From contig URTC01000093.1 of NCBI GenBank assembly GCA_900550765.1, positions 1-6,762 on the forward strand: DNA of 6,762 nucleotides, written 5' to 3'. The position numbers were made by a program, and so were the translations under genes. Below the pieces are notes generated by a model, which was not told where the DNA came from, searched no databases, and saw only the letters and a program-made list of their open reading frames with translations. The stretch's first letter is position 1. Each line of letters opens with the position of its first letter. Shown piece by piece: positions 1 through 6,269 of this stretch. This DNA comes from an uncultured Clostridia bacterium. Lineage in GTDB: Bacteria > Bacillota > Clostridia > Christensenellales > QALW01.

Positions 1-1021
1 TGATTCCTTCATTCAGAATATACCCGATATTTTCCTGGCGCAGAGCTTCTTTCAGCTTTGGCTTGCCCGTAGGGTTAATACGTTCACCGATCAAAACCGG
101 CCCTTCCCCGATCCGTACCGCGCCGGCATAGGAAGAAATCACCGTAAAATTCTTTTGTTCGGGATATATATAAGGTATTTCCCGGGTCTTTTCCACGGTT
201 TTTTGAATATATTCCGGCGTTGTACCGCAGCAGCCGCCTAAGATACAGCCGCCCTTTTGGGCAATTGCCGCCATAAAATCAGCAAAGGCATCGGCATCGA
301 TATCATATACCGTGCGGCCGTTTTCCACGCGCGGCAGTCCCGCGTTGGGATTGACAATAACCGGCAAAGAAGAATAAGCCTGATATTCTTCAACAAGCTC
401 CAGCATTTTATCCGGACCAAAGGAACAGTTCATGCCTATAGCATCCACGCCAAGCCCCTCCAGAAGGGCAATCATCGCCTCGGGCGACGCACCGGTCATC
501 AGCTTGCCCGTTTCATCAAAGGCATTTGTTACAAAAACCGGAAGCTGTGCATTCTCTTTTGCAGCCAAAACAGCTGCTTTTGTTTCATAGGAATCGCTCA
601 TAGTTTCGATCAAAATCAGATCAACCCCGCATTGCACAGCGAAGCGTATATTTTCAGCAAACAGTGCTACCGCTTCCTCAAAGGCAAGATCTCCCAGGGG
701 AGCAAGCATCTTTCCTGTAGGGCCCAAATCAAAAGCGACATACCGGCCCGGAAATTCTGAAACCGCCTGCTTAGCACATTGAATTCCGGCCTTTATCATT
801 GCCGGTGTAACCTCGCCTTTTGCCGCGCCAAAGGTGTTGGTTTTAATAATATCCGCGCCGGCAGTCAAGTACGCCCGGTGCAGTGCAATGATTTTTTCAG
901 GATGCGTTACATTCCAGGCCTCAGGCAATTCCCCGGGAGCTAACCCCTGTGCCTGCAGCAGCGTACCGGTTCCCCCATCGAAATACAGTCTTCTTTTTTT
1001 TATTTCATCGGTTATCTTCAT
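1..1021 (-). CDS. metH: Cobalamin-dependent methionine synthase, N-terminal part (partial, runs off left edge)
   Basis: The reading frame from the ATG at 1021 stays open for 340 codons to the window edge, so the C-terminal part is missing. Residues 1 to about 285 form the homocysteine-binding barrel: FDGGTGT near 15-20, TNTFGA at 61-66, GMNCSFGP at 197-203 and GGCCGT at 262-267. Cys199, Cys264 and Cys265 are the expected zinc ligands that activate the homocysteine thiol. From about residue 306 the methyl-tetrahydrofolate (pterin-binding) domain begins with IGERINPTGK at 311-320. In the family, the cobalamin-binding domain would follow beyond the edge. MetH transfers the methyl group of 5-methyl-THF through cobalamin to homocysteine, giving methionine in the cytoplasm. 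The start is preceded by a GGGGG run about 6 bases upstream and lies inside the end of the activation-protein gene, suggesting translational coupling. A C-terminal activation domain is probably absent because a separate gene supplies it; this is inference, since the end is not visible. Confidence 0.95.
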   Translation of the reverse strand, partial: MKITDEIKKRRLYFDGGTGTLLQAQGLAPGELPEAWNVTHPEKIIALHRAYLTAGADIIKTNTFGAAKGEVTPAMIKAGIQCAKQAVSEFPGRYVAFDLGPTGKMLAPLGDLAFEEAVALFAENIRFAVQCGVDLILIETMSDSYETKAAVLAAKENAQLPVFVTNAFDETGKLMTGASPEAMIALLEGLGVDAIGMNCSFGPDKMLELVEEYQAYSSLPVIVNPNAGLPRVENGRTVYDIDADAFADFMAAIAQKGGCILGGCCGTTPEYIQKTVEKTREIPYIYPEQKNFTVISSYAGAVRIGEGPVLIGERINPTGKPKLKEALRQENIGYILNEGI

Positions 1022-1607
1022 CTAAAACCCCCATGACCGCTGTAATAGATTTCCAAGGCGACATCAAAAGTGAATCATTTAATGCTATGCCTATTTTAGA
1101 AGCCTCTACCGCCCGCAGCAGTTGAGGCTGCACACTAAGCGGAAAATCTCCATATCCGGGGCTGAACCGCGGGCGGCATTTCTTGCCCTCCCGAAGCAAA
1201 CAATCTACTGCATCGCAAAAGGATTCGGCAAAGGCAGAAGAAAGCGCGTCCACGATAAACATCTTTGCACGGGAAATCACTATCTGTCTGGCAATCAGAC
1301 GATCAATGCACGCCCCCAGCGTAACGGCAAAAACATAAGCACTAGTACAATTTTGCAGATTTTTCGATAAATCAAAGCTTATAAATTGGCCAAATCCCAC
1401 ATCACATCGGCCGCTTTCACCTAAAAATACCGGCGTCAGCATATAACAATACCGGCAGCGAGCCGTCTCTTTTACCTGACGGATGCCTTCCTCCATTGCT
1501 TCGTCCGTATATCCCCGCGCAACACCCAGCCGTCGAGCTGCCTCAAAAGGATCCATCACAATATCTTTTGCCGGGATCTCCCCCAAACCTTTTTGCAAAA
1601 TACTCAT
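1005..1607 (-). CDS. Stand-alone MetH activation-domain protein (cobalamin reactivation)
   Basis: This 200-residue protein matches the vitamin-B12-dependent methionine synthase activation domain, which in E. coli is the C-terminal module of MetH. The diagnostic motifs are RPRFSPGYGD at 145-154, corresponding to the S-adenosylmethionine-binding RxxxxPGY element, and SLLMSPWKSITAVMGV at 179-194. VTLGACIDRLI at 95-105 is also typical of the clostridial form. It would bind SAM and reductively remethylate inactive cob(II)alamin on MetH. The N-terminal 50 residues carry a short segment (DPFEAARRLG at 19-28) common to free-standing versions. CRYC at 51-54 and other cysteines are present, but no metal site can be assigned. 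The ATG overlaps the metF stop as ATGA, and its own stop lies 17 bases inside metH, so all three genes look translationally coupled. Its position directly before metH supports the role. Confidence 0.9.
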   Translation of the reverse strand: MSILQKGLGEIPAKDIVMDPFEAARRLGVARGYTDEAMEEGIRQVKETARCRYCYMLTPVFLGESGRCDVGFGQFISFDLSKNLQNCTSAYVFAVTLGACIDRLIARQIVISRAKMFIVDALSSAFAESFCDAVDCLLREGKKCRPRFSPGYGDFPLSVQPQLLRAVEASKIGIALNDSLLMSPWKSITAVMGVLDEDNR

Positions 1608-2467
1608 TTTATGATTTCCGACAAATTCTTTTGTATCTGCCGGGCAACGTCCGGCTTATTCATAGAATAAATATGTACCGCGTTGATACCGTTAGCAAAA
1701 AGATCGATCACCTGCTCGGTAGCGTAGGCGATACCCGCCTGCTTCATCGCCGCAGTATCCTCGCCGTAACGGTCCACGATTCGTTTAAACCGCTGCGGCA
1801 GCGCCGTACCGGAAATGGCACAGATGCGCTGAATCTGCCGGGGATTGGTTACGGGCATAATACCGGCAATAACCGGAACCTGAATCCCCGCCTTTAACGC
1901 CCGATACATAAAATTATACAGGATATTATTATCAAAAAACATCTGCGTGGTCAAAAATTCGCAACCGCAATCTACTTTTCGCTTTAAATTTTCAATATCT
2001 GCCGCGCCCGTAGCGCTTTCTGGGTGCCCCTCAGGATAGCAGGCGCCGCCGATGCAAAAGCCGCCGAAGGACGCAATTTCCTGAATCAGCTCCGATGCAT
2101 ACCGATACTCGCCGCACACAGCATTGCCTCCGGCAGGAATATCCCCCCGCAGCGCAAGAACATTTTCTATTCCGTTTGCCCTAAGCTGAAGCAGCTGCTC
2201 CCTCACCTGCTGCCGGGTGGAAGAAATACAGCTTAAATGTGCCAAGGGTGTAACCGAAAATTCCTTTAAAATCTGGGATGAAATTGCCACCGTATACTCC
2301 GACGTTCCTCCGCCGGCGCCATAGGTAACGCTTATATAGCTGGGTTTAAGCGCGGCTATCTCTTCTACCGCGCTCTTTACGCTTTCAAACGCGCTGCTGT
2401 GCTTAGGAGGGAACACTTCAAAAGAAAGACTCGGTTTTGTACCGTTGATAATCTCCGTTAGTTTCAT
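1604..2467 (-). CDS. metF: Methylenetetrahydrofolate reductase
   Basis: The 287-residue flavoprotein reduces 5,10-methylene-THF to 5-methyl-THF, the methyl donor for MetH. It has the full set of family motifs: FEVFPPK at 16-22 with the catalytic Glu17, SVTYGAGG at 46-53, LRGD at 106-109 (FAD contact), ACYPEGHPES at 142-151, QMFFDN at 175-180, GIMPV at 202-206 and HIYSMN at 265-270. The length is close to the bacterial norm of about 290, so it looks intact. The start at 2467 has an AGAGGAA ribosome binding site about 5 bases upstream and a promoter about 35 bases upstream. It is the first gene of the metF / activation protein / metH unit and its stop overlaps the next start as ATGA. Clostridial MetF proteins can work with partner subunits instead of NADH alone, but no partner gene is visible here. 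Confidence 0.97.
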   Translation of the reverse strand: MKLTEIINGTKPSLSFEVFPPKHSSAFESVKSAVEEIAALKPSYISVTYGAGGGTSEYTVAISSQILKEFSVTPLAHLSCISSTRQQVREQLLQLRANGIENVLALRGDIPAGGNAVCGEYRYASELIQEIASFGGFCIGGACYPEGHPESATGAADIENLKRKVDCGCEFLTTQMFFDNNILYNFMYRALKAGIQVPVIAGIMPVTNPRQIQRICAISGTALPQRFKRIVDRYGEDTAAMKQAGIAYATEQVIDLFANGINAVHIYSMNKPDVARQIQKNLSEIIK

Positions 2468-2499
2468 AAAATTCCTCTTATCCGCCTAAATTTTACCCT

Positions 2500-2528
2500 A
2501 TTATACACCTAAAAGATCGTTCTTACAA
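2500..2528 (-). promoter_or_regulatory. Sigma-A-type promoter of the metF operon
   Basis: Read on the minus strand, a perfect TATAAT (2505-2500) follows a TTGTAA (2528-2523) with an exact 17-base spacer. Transcription would start near 2493, giving a leader of only about 26 bases. That is too short for a SAM, cobalamin or T-box riboswitch, so control, if any, must act at the promoter or elsewhere. The -35 box matches the consensus at four of six positions. Confidence 0.7.
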
Positions 2529-2571
2529 GCAAAAATACCGAGGATTGCACGCCTTCGGATCCCCAAGCACC

Positions 2572-2622
2572 AAAAACAGGCCAACGGAAGAAAAACTCGC
2601 AAGATTTTCTTTCCTTTCGGCC
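2572..2622 (-). terminator. Imperfect hairpin with T-run, terminator-like on the minus strand
   Basis: GGCC at 2579-2582 and at 2619-2622 can pair. Inside them GGAA pairs with TTCC and GAAAA with TTTTC, interrupted by internal loops. On the minus strand the stem is followed by TGTTTTT (2578-2572). It sits just upstream of the metF promoter, where it could stop transcription arriving from the pyr operon. The stem is interrupted, so this is only a candidate. Confidence 0.3.
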
Positions 2623-2650
2623 TTTATCGGTAATGGTATACAAACTAAGG

Positions 2651-2679
2651 TTGACTTTTATAAATTACAATTGTATAAT
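2651..2679 (+). promoter_or_regulatory. Sigma-A-type promoter of the GNAT gene
   Basis: TTGACT (2651-2656) and a perfect TATAAT (2674-2679) are separated by 17 bases, close to the ideal sigma-A promoter. The surrounding DNA is AT-rich. Transcription would start near 2686, about 140 bases before the acetyltransferase start codon, so the gene has a long untranslated or regulatory leader. It points away from the metF promoter. Confidence 0.75.
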
Positions 2680-2733
2680 ATACCAGTAAATCATCGGAGG
2701 ACAGTGCACCGTAGTGTAGGGGATCGTAAGCAA

Positions 2734-2787
2734 ATGCTTGCAGGCCGCCTGTCAGATAAGATGACGAGTGAGCTCGGTATTACATAA
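2734..2787 (+). other. Possible leader peptide (17 codons) ending in the terminator loop
   Basis: ATG at 2734 opens MLAGRLSDKMTSELGIT followed by TAA at 2785-2787. The same frame also starts at GTG 2704, which sits 3 bases after GGAGG and would give 27 codons. AGGGG at 2718-2722 is the nearest ribosome binding site for the ATG, about 11 bases away, which is a little far. The stop codon falls in the loop of the terminator-like hairpin, so a ribosome translating the frame would unwind the left arm. The frame may be chance; the position of its stop is the only strong argument for it. Confidence 0.25.
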
Positions 2788-2815
2788 ACGTAATAGCCGA
2801 GCTATGTTTATTTTT
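2771..2815 (+). terminator. Terminator-like hairpin between promoter and GNAT gene
   Basis: AGCTCGGTATTAC (2771-2783) pairs with GTAATAGCCGAGCT (2790-2803): 13 base pairs with one bulged C and a 6-base loop. It is followed by ATGTTTATTTTT (2804-2815). The tail is T-rich though not a pure T-run. As it lies between the promoter and the AGGAGG of the GNAT gene, it would act as an attenuator and not as an end-of-gene terminator. Confidence 0.6.
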
Positions 2816-2826
2816 AGGAGGTTTTT

Positions 2827-3384
2827 ATGAAAAACACAACAGTAACACTTATGCCATTAACAGCAGACGACCGTGAACGATTTATTTTGGACAATCAATA
2901 GGCGTTTAAATACGGCGCGATGATGGAGTTTGGCGAGCGCAATGATCATGTAGACAAGGATGGCGAAATCATTTCACGCAAAACAATCGAGCAGTGTATG
3001 GATAACCCAAAAAACGAAACATATCGCATTATGCTTAACGGCAAGAAAGTGGGCGGCGTGATACTTAAAATTGATGACCAAACCTATCACAACCACCTTG
3101 AGCTATTCTTTGTATCTCCGGAGGAACATAGCAAAGGCATTGGCTACAAAGCATGGCAAGCGATCGAGGCTCTCCACCCAAAAACCAAAGCATGGGAAAC
3201 CTGCACGCCCTATTTTGAAAAACGCAATATTCACTTTTATGTTAATAAATGCGGTTTTCATATTGTTGAATTTTATAATGAATTCAATGTCGACCCTCAT
3301 TTGCTGCAAGAGAACAAACAGGATAAGGAAGGACCCGACGAAATGTTTCGCTTTATAAAGGTCATGTCAAATAATTGCTTATAG
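2827..3384 (+). pseudogene. GNAT-family N-acetyltransferase gene interrupted by an in-frame amber codon
   Basis: ATG at 2827 has a perfect AGGAGG (2816-2821) five bases upstream and opens a 185-codon frame that is broken only by TAG at codon 25 (2899-2901). Reading continues in the same frame to a TAG at 3382-3384. The downstream protein is a GNAT acyl-CoA transferase. LELFFVSPEEHSKGIGYKAW contains the beta4 strand and the acetyl-CoA pyrophosphate loop (HSKGIG), and NIHFYVNKCGFHIVEFY is the typical N-x-x-F-Y-x-K-x-GF region near the end. The substrate is unknown. A shorter product could start at the ATGATG at 2920 (154 residues) and keep the acetyl-CoA site, but no good ribosome binding site precedes it and beta1 would be lost. 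The DNA is more AT-rich than the flanking genes in sampled stretches (27 of 60 G+C at 3001-3060 against 34 of 60 at 4561-4620), and the gene runs opposite to its neighbours. Both suggest acquisition. Pseudogene, shortened gene or sequencing error are all possible. Confidence 0.65.
2899..2901 (+). other. In-frame TAG codon in the GNAT gene
   Basis: Codon 25, in the context CAA TAG GCG, splits an otherwise uninterrupted frame. It lies one base change from TGG (Trp), GAG (Glu) or CAG (Gln). TAG ends pyrF (5570-5568) and this GNAT gene itself (3382-3384), so it is an ordinary stop in this genome. A nonsense mutation or a base-calling error is the simplest explanation. Confidence 0.85.
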
Positions 3385-3501
3385 TCCACTGATCTGTCAA
3401 AGCATCTATAGTTACACGGTCACTTTAAAATACGCCACAAGTTCAAAACAACATAGTATTGTCTACACCGCTAAAAAGCAATCATTCAATTCAGATATAA
3501 T
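3385..3501. other. Intergenic stretch after the GNAT gene
   Basis: This AT-rich stretch contains no open frame of note. A TATAAT occurs on the plus strand at 3496-3501, but nothing resembling a -35 box lies 17 bases upstream and no plus-strand gene follows, so I do not call a promoter. No terminal inverted repeats or target duplications matching the other side of the GNAT island (2530-2650) were found by eye. Confidence 0.5.
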
Positions 3502-3529
3502 AGGGTACCTTCCATAAGGAAGATACCTT
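3502..3529. terminator. Hairpin between the convergent GNAT and pyrI ends
   Basis: GGTACCTTCC (3504-3513) pairs with GGAAGATACC (3518-3527) around an ATAA loop with one C-A mismatch, and the stem extends by a G-T and an A-T pair outward. It lies 15 bases past the pyrI stop and about 120 bases past the GNAT stop, where a shared terminator is expected. Neither strand has a clean T-run directly after the stem: the minus strand has CTATTATAT, and the plus strand has TTT with a further T-run from 3540. Efficiency is therefore uncertain. Confidence 0.4.
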
Positions 3530-3543
3530 TAAAAACTCGTTTT

Positions 3544-3963
3544 TTATCCTTTTGCCTTGGCCTCGCAATACATACAACGGTAGACTTTATTTTCCCTGTC
3601 AGTAAGTTTAAAAATCTGCGGAAGTTCCTGCTCCGTTGCCGAAATGCACCGGGGATTTTTACACACAAGCACCCCCGTCAGTGTTTCGGGAAGCTCGATA
3701 TGCCGTTTTTCTACCAGTACCGAATCCCGGATTACATTGATGGTAATATCAGAATCAATATACCCTAAAATATCCAAATCAATCTCAATATCGGCATCAA
3801 TTTTGATAATATCTTTTTTTCCCAACTTTTTACTGGCTACATTTTTTATAATAGCTACCGAACAATCCAGTTTTTCCAGCTCCAACAGCCGGTAAATTTC
3901 CATGCCGTTTCCGGCCCGTATATGGTCAATAACCAGGCCGTTTTTAATGGAATCAATCTTCAT
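3544..3963 (-). CDS. pyrI: Aspartate carbamoyltransferase regulatory subunit
   Basis: This 139-residue protein is the regulatory chain that assembles with PyrB and gives allosteric control by nucleotides (CTP/UTP inhibition, ATP activation in characterised enzymes). The N-terminal part (about 1-95) is the nucleotide-binding domain. It includes the typical [12 protein letters not shown] at 9-20, with the His-Ile segment, and the [15 protein letters not shown] region at 41-55. The C-terminal zinc domain has four cysteines, Cys101, Cys106, Cys130 and Cys133, in CKNPRC and CMYC, matching the C-x4-C / C-x2-C ligands that hold the contact with the catalytic chain. It is slightly shorter than the roughly 150-residue E. 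coli protein. The ATG overlaps the pyrB stop as ATGA, fitting balanced synthesis of the two subunits. It is the last gene of the cluster. Confidence 0.95.
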   Translation of the reverse strand: MKIDSIKNGLVIDHIRAGNGMEIYRLLELEKLDCSVAIIKNVASKKLGKKDIIKIDADIEIDLDILGYIDSDITINVIRDSVLVEKRHIELPETLTGVLVCKNPRCISATEQELPQIFKLTDRENKVYRCMYCEAKAKG

Positions 3964-4877
3964 ACCTCTACCCCCAGCAGCTTTAAAATCAGCGCCATGC
4001 GCATATATTTGCCATTTAACACCTGTTTAAAATAACAGGCGCGCGGGTCGCTGTCAATGGAAACAGCAATTTCATTCACACGCGGCAGCGGATGCATAAT
4101 ACTGAGATCCGCCTTCGCCTTTGCCAGCTTATCCGGCGTAAGAATATAGCTATCCTTTAAACGCAGATACTCCTCCTCACTGAAAAAGCGCTCCCGCTGC
4201 ACGCGCGTCATATATAAAACGTCCAAATCGGGAAGCACACTCTCCAAATCCGTTGTCTGCGTATACGGTACGCCGTTTTTCTGCAGAATATCCTTTTTTA
4301 CATAGCTGGGCAGTTTTAATTCCTCAGGCGAGATCAAAACGGCTTGAATCCCACTGTAGCGCGAAAGTGCAGCCAAAAGAGAGTGTACGGTACGTCCAAA
4401 TTTTAAATCGCCGCAGAAGCCGATGGTAAAATTGCTAAGCCTCCCTTTTTCCCGATAAATGGTCAAAAGGTCCGCCAGAGTCTGTGTGGGATGGTTATGA
4501 CCGCCGTCGCCGGCGTTAATAACCGGAATTGACGCATTCATAGCGGCCACCAGCGGCGCGCCCTCCTTCGGGTGACGCATGGCGATAATATCGGCATAGC
4601 AGCTGACGGTTTTAGCCGTATCGGCCACGCTTTCACCTTTAGCCGCGGAGCTGCTCTGCGCTTCGGAAAAGCCCAGCACACAGCCGCCCAGCTCATACAT
4701 AGCGGCCTCAAAGCTAAGGCGCGTGCGGGTGGAAGGCTCAAAAAACAGCGTCGCCAACTTTTTGCCCGCGCAAGCCTGCCGGTATTTTTCCGGATGCTCA
4801 ATTATATCCCCTGCCACCATAATCAGTTCCTGAATTTCCTCAACGGAAAGCTCCAGGATATCAATCAGGCTTCTCAT
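3960..4877 (-). CDS. pyrB: Aspartate carbamoyltransferase catalytic subunit
   Basis: At 305 residues it has the normal length and all active-site elements: FEPSTRTR at 46-53 (carbamoyl phosphate site), SSSAAKGES at 75-83 with Lys80 from the neighbouring chain in the trimer, RHP at 101-103, GGHNHPTQ at 125-132 with His127, Arg162 in FGRTVHS, TRVQRER at 224-230 (aspartate site) and HPLPR at 262-266. It condenses carbamoyl phosphate and L-aspartate to N-carbamoyl-aspartate, the committed step of pyrimidine synthesis. The start overlaps the pyrE stop as ATGA and the end overlaps pyrI the same way. An adjacent pyrI implies a regulated PyrB-PyrI holoenzyme instead of the free trimer found in Bacillus. 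Confidence 0.97.
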   Translation of the reverse strand: MRSLIDILELSVEEIQELIMVAGDIIEHPEKYRQACAGKKLATLFFEPSTRTRLSFEAAMYELGGCVLGFSEAQSSSAAKGESVADTAKTVSCYADIIAMRHPKEGAPLVAAMNASIPVINAGDGGHNHPTQTLADLLTIYREKGRLSNFTIGFCGDLKFGRTVHSLLAALSRYSGIQAVLISPEELKLPSYVKKDILQKNGVPYTQTTDLESVLPDLDVLYMTRVQRERFFSEEEYLRLKDSYILTPDKLAKAKADLSIMHPLPRVNEIAVSIDSDPRACYFKQVLNGKYMRMALILKLLGVEV

Positions 4878-5512
4878 TGCTTTGCTCCTATCCAGCTCTC
4901 ATCCGCCGGGTTATCACGAAACGCGCGCAGCCGCAGGATATCCTGCGGGGCAATATACCCTTTTTGCGCAGCTACCTCGGCAATCACATCAAAATCCGTT
5001 AAGCTTACATTTTTTACGTCCGCTTCCGCTAAGCGCATCAGCCCCTTTTTCATGCCGTAGGTAAAGATGCTGGCAATTCCCAGCACCTCGGCGCCGGCTT
5101 CGCGCAGTACGTTTACTACTTCAATCACACTGCCGCCGGTAGAAATCAAATCCTCAATTACCACTACTTTTTGGCCTCTCTCCAGCTTTCCCTCAATCTG
5201 ATTCTGCCTGCCGTGATCCTTTGCACCGCTGCGCACATACCCCATGGGCATTCCCAACAAATGCGCCGTAATAGCCGCATGGGCAATTCCCGCGGTAGAG
5301 GTACCCATCAATACCTCGCACTCCGGGTAATACTGTTTTACTGTTTCAGCCAAACCATTTTCAATATGGTTCCGCACCTCAGGTGCCGTAAGCGTCAGCC
5401 GGTTATCACAGTATACCGGGCTTTTTATTCCGCTGGCCCAGGTAAAGGGCTCATCGGGACGGAAAAACACCGCGCCGATGGAGAGTAAATCTGCCGCAAT
5501 TTGTTCTTTCAT
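4874..5512 (-). CDS. pyrE: Orotate phosphoribosyltransferase
   Basis: The 212-residue enzyme couples orotate to PRPP, giving [19 protein letters not shown] at 23-38 is the orotate/N-terminal signature. [17 protein letters not shown] at 92-108 is the flexible catalytic loop region. [18 protein letters not shown] at 116-133 is the type I PRTase PRPP-binding motif with the acidic pair Glu120-Asp121. I choose the ATG at 5512 because AGGAGG lies 8 bases upstream. An ATG at 5545 in the same frame would add 11 residues but has no ribosome binding site. The stop overlaps pyrB as ATGA. It follows pyrF after a 55-base AT-rich spacer, the only gap in the cluster. Confidence 0.96.
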   Translation of the reverse strand: MKEQIAADLLSIGAVFFRPDEPFTWASGIKSPVYCDNRLTLTAPEVRNHIENGLAETVKQYYPECEVLMGTSTAGIAHAAITAHLLGMPMGYVRSGAKDHGRQNQIEGKLERGQKVVVIEDLISTGGSVIEVVNVLREAGAEVLGIASIFTYGMKKGLMRLAEADVKNVSLTDFDVIAEVAAQKGYIAPQDILRLRAFRDNPADESWIGAKQ

Positions 5513-5567
5513 GGGAACATCCTCCTTATATGCATATATATTCATTATTCAATATATTTGAATTTAT
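5513..5567 (-). repeat. AT-rich spacer between pyrF and pyrE with short palindromes
   Basis: The spacer holds a perfect inverted repeat ATTCAA-ATATA-TTGAAT (5563-5547) and a 12-base palindrome TATATGCATATA (5538-5527) next to the pyrE ribosome binding site. The stems are made almost only of A-T pairs, so they are unlikely terminators. They could be an RNase-processing or protein-binding site, or simply low-complexity sequence. Confidence 0.35.
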
Positions 5568-6269
5568 CTAATTTTCCACAAACTCAGCCAAACACTTTTT
5601 ATAGGCGGCAACCGGATCCTCGGCCGCCGTGATCGGCCGGCCTACCACGATGTAATCCGCCCCCAGCTCCTTGGCACCGGCGGGCGTTGTAATACGCTTT
5701 TGGTCACCGGCATCCCCTCCGGCAAAACGCACACCGGGCGTAACAGTGCAAAAGCCACTGCCGCAGCGCGCATGCACGCCGGCCGCCTCCAAGGGCGAAC
5801 ATACAACACCATCCAGCCCCGCATTCTTTGCGTTTTCCGCGTAGTGCATCACCACTTCCTCTATCGGAGCGTCAATCAAAAGCTCGTCTTTCATGCGCGC
5901 CTGATCGGTAGAGGTCAGCTGGGTAACCGCAATCAAAAGCGAACGCGTTCCGTCGGGACGAGTAAGCCCCTCTAAGGCGGCTTCCATCATCGCGCGGGTG
6001 CCCGCCGCATGCAGGTTGCACATATCGACCTCCAGCTTAGAGAGTACAGCCATCGCCTTTTTAACGGTGTTCGGGATATCGTGCAGCTTTAAATCCAAAA
6101 AGATTTTATGCCCCCGTTCCTTGATTTCCCGTACAATGTCCGGTCCCTCGGCATAATACAACTCCATGCCGATCTTTACAAACGGTTTTTCCTCACAAAA
6201 CCTATCCAAAAACGCCATAACGGCCTGTTTACTGTTAAAATCACAGGCAACAATTACATCCTTACCCAT
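5568..6269 (-). CDS. pyrF: Orotidine 5'-phosphate decarboxylase
   Basis: This 233-residue TIM-barrel enzyme decarboxylates OMP to UMP, the last step of UMP synthesis. ACD at 8-10 and KIG at 32-34 contact the nucleotide. DLKLHDIPNTV at 59-69 carries the catalytic Asp59-Lys61-x2-Asp64 tetrad (the second Asp from the partner chain). TPGVR at 178-182 and GRPI at 210-213 bind phosphate. It belongs to the short bacterial type, like B. subtilis and E. coli PyrF, not the 270-300-residue type found in some Clostridia. AGGAGGAG lies about 9 bases before the ATG, within the end of pyrD; the two genes overlap by 8 bases. The stop codon is TAG. Confidence 0.97.
   Translation of the reverse strand: MGKDVIVACDFNSKQAVMAFLDRFCEEKPFVKIGMELYYAEGPDIVREIKERGHKIFLDLKLHDIPNTVKKAMAVLSKLEVDMCNLHAAGTRAMMEAALEGLTRPDGTRSLLIAVTQLTSTDQARMKDELLIDAPIEEVVMHYAENAKNAGLDGVVCSPLEAAGVHARCGSGFCTVTPGVRFAGGDAGDQKRITTPAGAKELGADYIVVGRPITAAEDPVAAYKKCLAEFVEN

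Larger units (their letters stand above)
2686..2815 (+). promoter_or_regulatory. Structured leader of the GNAT gene, possible attenuator or riboswitch-like element
   Basis: The leader can fold as a three-way junction. The closing stem is GACAG (2700-2704) with CTGTC (2749-2753). It encloses one hairpin of TGCAC (2705-2709) with GTGTA (2714-2718) and a second of GTAAGC (2726-2731) with GCTTGC (2736-2741). A terminator-like hairpin follows at 2771-2803. The same stretch holds a small open frame from a possible GTG at 2704, with GGAGG at 2696-2700, or from the ATG at 2734. It ends in a TAA at 2785-2787, inside the terminator loop. An aptamer-plus-terminator or a ribosome-controlled attenuator would both fit. 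I do not recognise it as a known riboswitch class. Confidence 0.45.

Noticed and set aside
1122..1897. Plus-strand open frames opposite the activation protein and metF
   Set aside because: They lie antisense to genes with full family motifs, lack ribosome binding sites and resemble no known protein.
2468..2650. SAM, cobalamin or T-box riboswitch upstream of metF
   Set aside because: None of their conserved cores was seen on the minus strand, and the promoter lies too close to metF.
2545..2787. An 80-codon plus-strand open frame from ATG 2545
   Set aside because: It begins upstream of the GNAT promoter, has no ribosome binding site, resembles no family and crosses the -35/-10 region. Only its last 17 to 27 codons lie in the transcript and are discussed as a possible leader peptide.
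2899..2901. TAG read as pyrrolysine
   Set aside because: Pyrrolysine is known mainly in methylamine methyltransferases; a GNAT has no reason for it, and TAG ends pyrF and this gene here. A nonsense change or sequence error is simpler.
3103..3358. Alternative frames on both strands inside the GNAT gene
   Set aside because: They are overlapped by the frame carrying the GNAT motifs and have no start signals of their own.
5513..5545. Extended pyrE start at ATG 5545
   Set aside because: No ribosome binding site precedes it, and the extra 11 codons are translated AT-rich spacer. AGGAGG is correctly placed for ATG 5512.
5513..5567. Internal promoter for pyrE (TTGAAT, 16 bases, TATAAG)
   Set aside because: The -10 candidate overlaps the ribosome binding site of pyrE, and such matches are expected by chance in AT-only sequence.
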